This document shows positions 1 through 10,238 of a stretch of DNA of 64,000 nt, piece by piece. Source of the stretch: Okapia johnstoni (lineage: Eukaryota > Chordata > Mammalia > Artiodactyla > Giraffidae); NCBI GenBank assembly GCA_024291935.2, contig CM044317.1, forward strand, positions 20,358,230-20,422,229. The letters are read 5' to 3'. Every line of letters starts with the position of its first letter. The stretch's first letter is position 1. The translations under genes and the position numbers were made by a program. Under the pieces are notes generated by a model, which saw nothing but the letters and a program-made list of their open reading frames with translations, ran no database searches and was not told where the DNA came from.

Positions 1-74
1 TGTAAGTGAAAACATACAGTATCTGTCAGTATATGTCTTTGTCTTATTTAAGTAAGCATGATACCCTTCAGGTC

Positions 75-98
75 ATATATATATATATATATATATAT
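75..98. repeat. (AT)n microsatellite
   Basis: Uninterrupted AT dinucleotides abutting the TGG/TGGT tract at the end of an inverted SINE. Confidence 0.95.
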
Positions 99-436
<338 letters not shown>

Positions 437-476
437 AGGTCATATACATGTATATCCCACAATATGTGTGTGCAGA

Positions 477-698
477 GTGGCTCAGCGGCAAAGAATCTGC
501 CTGCAATGCAGGAGCCACAGGAGACATGGGTTCAATCCCTGGGTTAGGAAGATCCCCTGGAGGAGGGCATGATAACTCCCTCCAATATTCTTGCCTAGAG
601 AATCCCCATGAAGAGTGGAGCTTGGCAGGCTACAGTCCATAGGGTTGCAAAGAGTCGGGCATGATTGAAGTGACTTAGTGCGTGCACACACACACATA
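477..698 (+). repeat. Bov-tA-type SINE, forward
   Basis: GTGGCTCAGCGGCAAAGAATCTGCCTGCAATGCAG head, CTGGGTTAGGAAGATCCCCTGGAGG body, and GTGCACACACACACA tail. With the element at 99-309 it forms an inverted pair across the microsatellite. Confidence 0.93.
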
Positions 699-699
699 C

Positions 700-761
700 A
701 CAGTGGAATATTACTCAGCCCTAAAAAAGAATGAAATTTTACCACTTTTGACAACACGGAT
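700..761 (+). repeat. L1 3' region fragment
   Basis: GGAATATTACTCAGCCCTAAAAAAGAATGAAATTTT...ACACGGATGG is the well-known motif of the L1 3' end. It is interrupted by the following SINE. Confidence 0.75.
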
Positions 762-1003
762 GGGCCTTCCCAGATGGTGCTACTGGTCAATCTGCCTGAC
801 AATGCAGAAGCAAGAGACGTGGGTTCGATCCTGGGTCGGGAAGATCCCCTGGAGTAGGAAATGACACGACACCCCATGCTAGTTTCCTTGTCTGGAAAAT
901 TCCCTAGATAAAGGAGGCTGATGGGCTACAGTCCTTTAGCTACTCTTTATAGGGCTAAAAAGAGTCAGAAACAACTGAGCAACTGAGCACACACACACAT
1001 ATA
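762..1003 (+). repeat. Bov-tA-type SINE, forward
   Basis: GGGCCTTCCCAGATGGTGCTACTGGT head, TGGGTTCGATCCTGGGTCGGGAAGATCCC B-box region, and ACTGAGCACACACACACA tail; diverged. Confidence 0.93.
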
Positions 1004-1039
1004 CAATTATATTAATATTTATAAAAATATTCTTTTGTA

Positions 1040-1201
1040 TGTGTATACATACATATATATATATAATCTTCTTTATGCATTTAACAGTTGATGAACATGT
1101 AGGCTGTTACCTATATCATGGCTATTGTAAACAATGCCCCGATGAACACTGCAGTGCATCTATCTTTTTGAAGTGTTTTCACTTTCTTTGGCTCTATACC
1201 T
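1040..1201 (-). repeat. L1 3' UTR-like fragment, reverse
   Basis: Resembles the reverse strand of L1 tails (ATTTAACAGTTGATGAACATGTAGGCTGTTACC...ATGGCTATTGTAAACAATGC...CTCTATACCTA). Adjacent to forward L1 ORF2 sequence, so the locus was rearranged or received separate insertions. Confidence 0.6.
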
Positions 1202-2330
1202 AAAGTGACTGTAATCAAAATAGTATGGCACTGCCACGAAAATAGAAACATATATCAATGGAACAGAATAGCCAGAAATGAGCCCATACACAGAAGGTCA
1301 GTTAATCTACAACAAAAGAGGTAAGACTATACAGTGGGGAAAAGACAGTCTCTTCAATAAGTAGTATTGGGAAAACTGGACACCACCCAGGAAAAATGAG
1401 ACTACACCACTTTCTCACACTGTATCTAAAAATAAACTCAAAATGGATTAAAGATTTAAAAGTAAGACCTGAAACCATAAGACTTCTAGAAGAAAACATC
1501 TATGCAGTATATTCTTTGTTGGTCTTAGCAATATTTTTTGTGGGTGATTTGTCTCTTTAGGCAAAGGCAACAAAAGCAAAATTGAGAGACTGGGATCTCA
1601 TCAAGCTAAAAAGTTTTTGCACAGAGAAGGAATCCATCAACAAAATGGGAGAAGATATTTGCTAATATGTCCCATAAAGGGTTAATACCCAAAATAGATA
1701 AAGAACTCATATAATTCAGTATAAAAACAGTCCAATTTTAAAGTGGGCAGAGAAGCTGAATAGGCTTTTTTTTTTCCAAAGAAGACATACAGATGTCCAA
1801 CAGGCACATGAAATATATTCCACATCATTAACCATCAGGAAAATGCAAATGAAAACCACAATGAGATATCACTTCACACCTGTCAGAATGGCCATAGTCA
1901 AAAATAAATAAATAACAAGTGAGGACATGGAGAAGAAGGAATCCTTATCCACTGTTGGTGGGAATGTAAATAGTTACAGCCACTATGGGAACAGTATGCT
2001 GCTGCTGCTGCTGCTGCTAAGTCGCTTCAGTTGTGTCCGACTCTGTGCGACCCCATAGATGGCAGCCCACCAGGCTCCGCCATCCCTGGGATTCTCCAGG
2101 CAAGAATACTGGAGTGGGTTGCCATTTCCTTCTCCAGTGCATGAGAGGGAAAAGTGAAAGTGAAGTCGCTTAGTCATGTCCGACTCTTAGTGACCCCATG
2201 CACTGAAGCCTTCCAGGCTCCTCTGTCCTTGGGATTTTCTAGGCAAAAGAGTACTGGAGTGGGGTGCCATTGCCTTCTCTGTGGAACAGTATATCAATAC
2301 TTAAAAAAATTAAAAATAGAACTACCATCA
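1202..2330 (+). repeat. L1 ORF2 3'-terminal region (decayed), split by a SINE
   Basis: Shows L1 ORF2 C-terminal coding motifs at DNA level: ATCAATGGAACAGAATAG, AAACTGGACA, AAGACCTGAAACCATAAGACTTCTAGAAGAAAACAT, and GGTTAATACCCAAAATA. Many stops and frameshifts make it non-coding. Interrupted at 1998-2282 by a BovA-type SINE; L1 resumes at 2293-2330 and is then cut by BovB. Confidence 0.85.
1998..2282 (-). repeat. BovA2-type dimeric SINE, reverse, with target duplication
   Basis: CTGCTGCTGCTAAGTCGCTTCAGT...GTGTCCGACTCTGTGCGACC, then a second half-unit starting AAGTGAAGTCGCTTAGTCATGTCCG. The 10-bp target duplication GGAACAGTAT is at 1988-1997 and 2283-2292, directly supporting insertion into the L1. 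Confidence 0.93.
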
Positions 2331-2877
2331 GTTCAGTTCAGTTCAGTTGCTCAGTCGTGTCCGACTCTTTGAGACTCCATGAACCGCAGCATGCCAGGCC
2401 TCCCTGTCCATCACCAGCTCCTGGAGTTCACCCAAACCCATGTCCATTGAGTCGGTGATGCCATACAACCATCTCATCCTCTGTCGTCCTCTTCTCCTCC
2501 TGCCCTCTATCCTTCCCAGCATCAGGGTCTTTCCAATGAGTCAGCTCTTCGCATCAGGTGGCCAAAGTATTGGAGTTTCAGCTTCAACATCAGTCCTTCC
2601 AATGAACACCCAGGACTGATCCCTTTTAGGATGGACTGGTTGCATCTCTTTGCAGTCCAAGGGACTCTCAAGAGTCTTCTCCAACACCACAGTTCAAAAG
2701 CATCAATTCTTTGGTGCTCAGCTTTCTTTATAGTCCAACTCTCACATCCATACATGACCACTGGAAAAACCATAGCCTTGACTAGACGGACGTTTGTTGG
2801 CAAAGTAATGTCTCTGCTTTTTAATATGCTATCTAGGTTGGTCATAACTTTCCTTCCAAGGAGTAAGCATTCACTCT
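2329..2877 (-). mobile_element. BovB (RTE) LINE 3' fragment, reverse
   Basis: Starts with the reverse of the (ACTGA)n tail (CAGTTCAGTTCAGTTCAGTTGCTCAGTCGTGTCC). It encodes on the minus strand a decayed BovB C-terminus ([34 protein letters not shown]). 5'-truncated at about 2877, inside the reverse-transcriptase C-terminal region. Confidence 0.95.
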
Positions 2878-3059
2878 TGTATTTATCTGGCAAGGTCTCT
2901 TAGCAGCTCTCCTTGTCTTTAGAACTTGGCTTACCTAATAATGCATCCTCTATAGTTGTGTGGAAGGGATCTTTCCAAAGCTTATTTTTAAAATTTTATA
3001 ACCAGCAGAATGGGTAACACTACACACAGGTGTTCCAAGATTCTGTCTTACCTCTCCCT

Positions 3060-3430
3060 TCGCCCTTTTCTCTAGTCACAATCTTTCCTCTCTACATCAT
3101 CAGCAAATTCTGTTCTCACTCAGCTTGAACTTCTTAACTGTTCAGTGAAAACACAGTGTTATTTCCAGCCTCCTATTTAGATATCTTTCTCTGGCCTCAA
3201 CCAATCCATCTGGAGAAAGCTATACATCTTTCAAGGCTCAGCTTAACCATCACCATTTTTTTAAACCCTTTGATGATCATCTGAAGGGAAAGTAACCACC
3301 TCCTCCTTTGGTCCCATCTTATCCTGAATAGAATTGTGAAACCTCTATAAGTAGGGGCCATAAGTTAATTATGATTAGCAGTGCCTCAAACTTAGAAGTA
3401 AGTTCTCATTAAATGCTTGAATCTCCAGAG
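3060..3430 (+). repeat. L2-like relic
   Basis: Pyrimidine-rich text with TTTCAAGGCTCAGCTTAACC and a tail resembling an L2 end (AGTTCTCATTAAATGCTTGAAT). Very diverged. Confidence 0.45.
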
Positions 3431-4336
3431 ATGGGTAATGAGGCTGAAAATTATTTTAATTCATTATCACATTAACAACACATTTTACTGGAATGTATGA
3501 TTTGTCTTGATGCAGAAGTCCACTGACAAAAGCTTATTCTCCCATCTTCTAAACATAACATCATTTATTAGATAATATTCCAACAATAATTTATGAATTC
3601 TTCCTTTCCAGGTTAGAAAAAAAAAGTGACTTGACAGGCTTAGTCAATAAAGGCCATGAAGAGTCAAAGAAAGTTTTTTGTCTTCATTAAATTTTCCTTT
3701 CTGAAGAACTCATCCTCCAAACTCTCAAAATTTCAGCACCACATGCACAATCTTCACCAGGGCCAGCCCTGCGGCTTTCAGCTTGTTGGACTTGTTGGTT
3801 TTTCCAGAACCTCAGGGAACGTTTTTCACCGTGTTAACACTTAAAATCTTTTTATTTATTTATACTTATGGAGAACAGAAAAGGAAAAACCAATGGGATC
3901 TGGCTAGCTGAAAATTCAATTTTAAGCAAGCATAAGTATATTCTCTCAGTGTATAACATTCCCTAATTTTCCTCTCTTACTGGAAAAGAGCAGTGGGTGG
4001 ATAAAGTCCAACAGGATCTTTACACAGAGGGTTCCACAATCATGCTACATTACCGCCTTCTTTAAGCGTAAAAAGAAGTACAAATCTCCCTTCATGAATC
4101 TTGAAGAATAAAAAAACTTTTCGGGATTTCTCTTCCTCAGACAGAAAATTTTAATTAAAAAAATATCCATTCATGATAAATAGCCACTGAAAGATTTCTG
4201 TTCTCCATGAAGTAGTCTATGAAATGCAGAAACCAGTTGAAGCAGATTCCCTGAGCCCCTTTATGTAAGAAAAAATAAAACCAGATGCTACAAAGACTTA
4301 ATATAGATTAAGGAACTATCAGATTACCACATTCAA

Positions 4337-4475
4337 TCTTCACAGTAATCATGAGGGCTAAATATTTACATTTTGATATTTAAATGAGAAAACCAAGGCT
4401 CAGAGAGACTAAGTGACTTGCCCAAGATCAGTAAGTAAAGTCAAATTCAAGATCATTTGGCTGAAGGTTGTACGT
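4337..4475 (+). repeat. MIR SINE relic
   Basis: Contains the MIR core GAGAAAACCAAGGCTCAGAGAGACTAAGTGACTTGCCCAAGATCA. Confidence 0.85.
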
Positions 4476-4766
4476 TTTTCAAGACATCTTACTGTTTCTG
4501 AACTTTAAAATTTAAGAAACCAATCCAGGTGCAAGATCCAGGTCTTTATACCAACATTCATCTTTTGTATCTTTGCTCAATAACATATTCGCAGTCACTT
4601 TCCCCTAAACTCATACCTAGTTAGGTATTATCCACCATTCAGTAAACATCATTTTTAAATGTTCTTAACTTCCAATAATATGAATAGTTGTCACAAAGGT
4701 CATTTTTCAAGGTCCTTTCTTAGTCAATATTCTGGGTGTCAAATTCATCCTTATTTAATTTTTAAA

Positions 4767-4917
4767 GTGAAAGTGAAAGTCATTCAGTCGTGTCAGACTC
4801 TTTGCAACCCCATGGACTATACAGTCCATGGAATTCTCCAGGCCAGAAAACTGGAGTGGGTGGCGTTTCCCTTCTCCAGGTGATCTTCCCAACCCAGGGA
4901 TTGAACCCAGATCTCCC
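4767..4917 (-). repeat. Bov-tA-type SINE, reverse, truncated
   Basis: AGTGAAAGTGAAAGTCATTCAGTCGTGTCAGACTC through CCAACCCAGGGATTGAACCCAGATCTCCC; lacks the tRNA-like head. It ends about 510 bp from the UTRN exon. Confidence 0.9.
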
Positions 4918-5427
4918 TTTTCTCCAAACGGAGACATATCATGAGTTTTCCATTTTAGTATCCATAAGTGATATGTAATTTCTAAAAGTACACCTTCAAA
5001 TTGGACATACAAATAGTACAGTGAAGCAAAACACATTCATTGTCAAAAGTCAAAAAGATCTAGATTCAAATCCTGGTATGAAACTAGTTGGCTCAAAAAC
5101 TTGTCAAGTACTTTATGTTCAGTAAGCCTCAGATACCTCAGGTAAGAAAGGATTTTACAATTCACTTTACAAGGATTTTTTGAATACTAAATCAAGCAAT
5201 ATTTGTAAAGATTCTAACACGGTACTTGGTCAAGGTAAACTGTCAACAATTAGCAGGTACTGGTAACATCATTAGCATTATTAAGTTTAAAATGTGATAT
5301 GCAAATTTGTAAATAGGAACAGCTGACAAAGGCATTGGACACTGGTAAGGCCTCCTGTTCTCTTCCTGATATGAAAAAATCATGAAAATCCTGCCCCTCT
5401 GTTATTTCTGACACTGACATCACTGAC

Positions 5428-5600
5428 CTGATGCTGGCAGATTTTGCTTTTAAGTCATTCCATCTTTGGTTCATATCATCCAGTCGATGCTGAAGCATAG
5501 TTGCCTCTTCGGAATTTCCCAAAGCTTTTACCATCTTCTGCCTGTTTCCATCAATGCTTTTAAATATGTCATTGTGGGCATCAATTTCCGCCTGGATGTC
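5428..5600 (-). CDS. UTRN: Utrophin (UTRN) internal coding exon, distal rod spectrin repeat; homologous to dystrophin exon 56
   Basis: Utrophin links cortical actin to the dystroglycan complex at the membrane; this exon contributes to a rod-domain spectrin repeat. Read on the minus strand it encodes 57 codons plus 2 nt, beginning [20 protein letters not shown], with [15 protein letters not shown] later and ending ...SASI plus a split Arg codon. I recognise this as utrophin and not dystrophin, whose equivalent starts D(L/I)QGEIEAHTD. The acceptor is a pyrimidine tract ending ctgttcag|GACATC (AG at 5601-5602). The donor is CATCAG|GTCAGTG (GT at 5426-5427). Length 173 nt and phases 0/2 equal those of dystrophin exon 56. 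The surrounding open frame continues into both introns only by chance. No frameshift or stop is present. Identification is from memory of the family, not from a search. Confidence 0.95.
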
Positions 5601-5602
5601 CT

Positions 5603-7138
5603 GAACAGAAAAAGGCAAAGAGATAATGCAAATATTAGATATTAGTGTCAACACTACTTTGGATTGCTGTACAGAGTTGTATTCTTTTACACTCCACAGA
5701 TGAGCTTTCTAAAAAGCAAAATAGCTAATTTTACCTTATATGATAACAAATTGACATGTTTTCACAATTTCTACATTGAAAATAATAGTCTTTAAATCTT
5801 TAAGGCACTGATTTCCCCATTCTTAAAAATGCAATGCATTAAAATCTACATTTCAAGTACCAACTAGTTACATGTTCAAACTGAATGAGAACTTTTTGAA
5901 ATTTTGTACAATTGTGTTTGCCAAATCATTCAACTTTGCTTAATACCCAAACAAATTATTTCTCCCCTTTCCACACAGACAAAACTTCCCTCAAAATATG
6001 AAGTTTTACAGAGGTCACTATGATATTACATAATTTAAAAATGTTTGTTACATTTAGACAAACTTACTTCATTCTTCCAATCCAATAAAATTCATTTCTA
6101 AATTTAAAAAAGCCTTTCACAAAAATGTTTAACCTATTAAGAAATAAAAAACAATGACAAAATAGTATTTCTTCTATTTAAAAGGAAAATATTTGATTCA
6201 CTTTTATAAAGTAAATTGAGTCTAGTTTAAGTAAAATAAGAATTATTATAAATAATAAAAATTGGTTCAGACTTTGAGAAAGCATTTTGGCAATCTGTAT
6301 CAAAAGTCTTAAAGCTGTTCAAATTACCTATCCTAAGAAGATTTATGTATAAACACATTAATCACATTGATTGTTTTTAAAGTAAAAAAGTAAAAACCAT
6401 CATAATGCTGATTAATGCTGACATACTACTGGGTTTTAAAATGGAGAATATTGTGATGTCAATTTAATTTTTAAAGTAGGTGTTTAAATTAGCATATGTA
6501 TTTGTAAATCATTGAACACACATACTTTAGAAAATTGTAAGAAATAAATCAGAATAGTGTAATCTCTGTATAAGAGGATTGAAAGTGATTTTAGTTTTCT
6601 TCTTTACATTTCTGAGTTTCCAAGTTTCTATAAAAAACAGGATTTCTTTCTGTAATTCAATAAATATAACACATTTGAACTTTAAAATACATTCAGTCTT
6701 ATGAATTTTTTAGTATTCCCCTGTTAAAAAGTTGTCAACACAATTTTTTGTATTAATTTGGCAATTACCTTTCCTTCATGAAATAAATGGGATATGTGGC
6801 TAACTCTAGCGTGATAGTCATTACCATGCAACAACCAAGCATGAACTTACAAGTGGAAAAGCAGACACCAGAGGGGCCCTGAATTTGTGGGGTTAGTCTC
6901 CAAGGCATTAATTAGTAATGAATATTAAGGCAATGTACTGCAGAAATAAAAATTATATTTCTGGTAATGAGTGAGAATTAGTAAAAGGAGAGCAAACTCT
7001 TAAACACTATAGCTTTGTTATATTTCTCATCTTCAATTTCCCTTATAAACCTCATTCTTTAGTTTCTCCAATTCTAAATGAGCATGGTAAAAAATTAAAC
7101 AGAATTTTTTTCCAATACTTAGAAAGCTGTTACTAGTT
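5603..7138. other. AT-rich intronic sequence
   Basis: About 1.5 kb just upstream of the exon. 6263-6640 resembles an old L1M 3' end (AGCATTTTGGCAATCTGTATCAAAAGTCTTAAAG). Nothing else is identifiable. Confidence 0.5.
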
Positions 7139-7611
7139 TAGGTGGCTCAGAGGGTAAAGCATCTGCCTGCAATGTGGGAGACTCGGGTTCAGTTCCTGGG
7201 TTGGGAAGATCCCCTGGAGAAGGAAATGGCAACCCACTCCAGTACCCTTGCCGGGAAAATCCCATGGACAGAGAAGCCTGGTAGGCTACAGTCCTGCTGC
7301 TGCTAAGTCGCTTCAGTCGTGTCCGACTCTGCGACCCCATAGACGGCAGCCCACCAGGCTCCACCGTCCGTGAGATTCTCCAGGCAAGAACACTGGAGTG
7401 GGTTGCCATTTCCTTCTCCAATGCAGGAAAGTGAAAAGTGAAAGTGAAGTCGCTCAGTCGTGTCCTACTCTTCGCGACCCCTTGGGCTGCAGCCTACCAG
7501 GCTCCTCCATCCATGGGATTTTCCAGGCAAGAGTACTGGAGTGGGGTGCCATTGTCCATGGGGTCGCAAAGAGTTGGACACGACTGAGCGACTTCACTTC
7601 CACTTCACTTC
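7139..7611 (+). repeat. Bov-tA-type SINE, forward, split by a reverse BovA2-type SINE
   Basis: The forward unit runs 7139-7293 (GGTGGCTCAGAGGGTAAAGC...GGCTACAGTC) and resumes at about 7555-7611 (TCCATGGGGTCGCAAAGAGTTGGACACGACTGAGCGAC). Between them, about 7294-7554, lies a reverse dimeric SINE starting CTGCTGCTGCTAAGTCGCTTCAG. The break falls inside the phrase CTACAGTCCATGGGGTCGC, showing a SINE inserted into a SINE. Confidence 0.9.
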
Positions 7612-7653
7612 CTGATAAGCAATTCAGGCATTCCATTATGAATCAAGGCTTAG

Positions 7654-7783
7654 AGGACTTCCCTGCTGTCCAGTGGTTAGGACTCAGCACTTTCACCACA
7701 GAAAGCCTAGGGTCAATCCCTGTTCAGGGAACTAAGATCCCACAAAGCAGGAGGCACAGCCAAAAATAAAAAAATAAAAAACA
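7654..7783 (+). repeat. CHR-type cetartiodactyl SINE, forward
   Basis: AGGACTTCCCTGCTGTCCAGTGGTTAGGACTC...GGGTCAATCCCTGTTCAGGGAACTAAGATCCCACA and an AAAATAAAAAAATAAA tail. Confidence 0.9.
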
Positions 7784-10003
7784 AGAGGGGGAAACATTCC
7801 CTCCGACCCCCCAAAAAAGAACCAGTGCTTAGTGGCCAGCATCAAAGTAATTGTTTTTTCAAGCATCTACAGACCTAGGACACATGGAAAAGCCTTTTGT
7901 GCCTCATTACTCCAATCAGCATGGTAAAAAGATAACGCACGAGGATAAGGGATAGAACTGTCATAACTTCTGAGAAGATCTGAGATATCTAGCATGACAT
8001 TAATGGAGTCATATTTGAGAGGTGGAAGACGTGAACACAAAGTTTGATGGATAGCTTCTGCAAAATTTATGCTCCATATTTGCAAACCCATTGATCTCTG
8101 GGTTATCTAATGACAAAGCCAAACCAGGTCTCCCTGCAAAGTGTAATCTGCATACACCCAGAGTTAGCATTAATCACTAAACAAAAACTCTAAGACTGTT
8201 GACTCTTCTCCACTTTACTAGCATCTCCATCCCAGAGAGTACAGAGCAGACACTGAGGGGAAGTGGTGGAACACAGCCAGATACTGATTCAAGGTTTTCA
8301 GGTTGGGTGACATTATACATGCAAATGGCAATCTGGTTATAATTTTAGCTTGGGATGTTTCAAATAGAAATTCTCAGTAAAAAAGAGGAAGAAAAGTAAA
8401 GTTCTGCTGGAAGAGTCTTTCATGACATCTCCTGAACAACAACAGTCCTATCCTTTAGAATAGAACTGTTCTGTTTTTGTGTCCTGAAGTGCATTTGAAG
8501 ACATCCAAAGAGATGCATTAAAAGCCAAGTTTTAAAACTTAGGCTGTAAATATGTATGATAGCCATTTTTCTCAAGAAGCTCAGTGATAGAGTAAATAAG
8601 CTCTGTGTTGCCAAGGAGAAACTGGCCTCAAATTTCCTGTGCCAGGTTCCTAAATATCATTATCAGTGGACCACACCAAAAATCACAAGGCAATTTCAAA
8701 ACACAGCTTCCTGAAGCAGCCTATTTGCTTCTTTTCATATTCAAGAGACATAGAAAGGCATAGACATAAGATTCATAAACAGTTGTATAAGTTTCACAAG
8801 AGCATTCCACAACATGAGGAAATTTGGATACCAACAGCATGAAGCAAATTTGGCTCTTCACGTCAGAGCAAGTGATGGGTTTTCCAATCTGGCCACAGTG
8901 ACAAATGGAGTAAAACAGAACTACATCACTGGCCCAGTCAATGATTATAAGTACTTCTATAAAGTTATGATTAACGGCACCAGTAGTGATCATATACTCA
9001 TGTTGGAATATAAGTTTCAATATGTGGAAAACCCTTCCACACATGAGCCTCATCAAAAGTGAGGAAGAAAAATCAACAACCAGAAAATGATCAAAGAAGA
9101 AGAAACCAGCACACATAATTTTTTTAATTTAAAAGTCGGTGGCATATTTATTTGGTCAAATGTATTAAGAGCTCCTAAAAACAGAAAATCATCTTAATAT
9201 TCCTTCTGTATCCTACACGGTTTCTGTTACACAGAAAAACAGATGTAGATAGATAGATAGATAGACAGATAGGTATAAGCAGACAGTTGTAAAATGCATA
9301 AATGAATGTCTGTATAAGTTCATCTGATTGACCGGCATATTAACCAAGACTAGCATATTAACGCCAAGAAAAATCAGACAAATAATTAGAAGGAAATGTA
9401 GCATTTTGCTTAATCTCTTCATTTCAAAAATTTAACATGGAGAATCTACAATTACTTACAAACTTGCATTACAAAGCCTTGCCTCAACTTCTCACTGGAA
9501 ATTTAGAATTACACACGGTTAATGAATCATGCTCCTTCATAGATCCCTGTGTAATGATGCACTGGTTTTTAAAATCAAGATCCCAGCATGGGAGGCTGTC
9601 AGATCATGACCTTGATGTAACACCAAATGCTAAAATAAATTAAAGTTCTATGAAAGAGGGTTGAGTCTCACTGCATAGCCGGCCGGCTTGCCCTATTAAT
9701 GTTCACCTCTGTCACCTAAAAGCCTCTGACCATTAGAGAAACATTAAAGCATGAAATGCTTATTGATAATTAGTTATGGGAATGTAATCCCTCTAGAAGC
9801 ACAAAGCAATGCTCCTCCAAGCATTTAACTTAAGCCAGTCATGTGCACAGAGGGACCTTAGCAACATATTCAAGCAGTTAAACATTTGAAAACAGAATAC
9901 TTCAGGAATTCATGTGAAAGGCTTGCAATGCACCTTCAAATAACATAAGCATCATGTAGAAGTCTACAGAAAGCAAAGGGTTAGAATAAAGAGATTACAT
10001 ATT
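7784..10003. other. Intronic sequence with no recognised gene; (TAGA)n microsatellite at 9246-9273
   Basis: Open frames at 7867-8091 (minus) and 8814-9062 (plus) have no domain I recognise, no splice signals consistent with UTRN and no neighbours supporting a gene. A short GATA-type tetranucleotide repeat is present. No transposon was identified. Confidence 0.4.
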
Positions 10004-10020
10004 ACTCTCTAAGTAAAATA

Positions 10021-10221
10021 GTGGCACAGTGGTAAAGAATCCGCCTGCCAAGGCAAGAAACTCAGATTCAATCTCTGGGTTGGGAAGATCCCCTGGAGAA
10101 GGAAATGGCAACCCACTCCAGTATTCTTGCCTGCAAAATTCCATGGACAGAGGAGCCTGGTTGGCTACAGTCCATAGGGTCACAAAGAGTTGGACACAAC
10201 TAAGTGATTGAACACACACAC
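10021..10221 (+). repeat. Bov-tA-type SINE, forward, with 17-bp target duplication
   Basis: GTGGCACAGTGGTAAAGAATCCGCCTGCC...GTTGGGAAGATCCCCTGGAGAAGG...CACACACAC. Direct repeats ACTCTCTAAGTAAAATA at 10004-10020 and 10222-10238 flank it perfectly. Confidence 0.95.
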
Positions 10222-10238
10222 ACTCTCTAAGTAAAATA

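Noticed and set aside
479..560. tRNA-like A/B-box sequences at SINE heads (also in the other Bov-tA and CHR elements)
   Set aside because: They are the tRNA-derived heads of SINEs with no cloverleaf completion; not tRNA genes.
7867..9116. Open frames of 74-131 codons on both strands
   Set aside because: No recognised domain, no splice sites consistent with UTRN, and opposing frames overlap. A protein search would settle it, but there is no support now.
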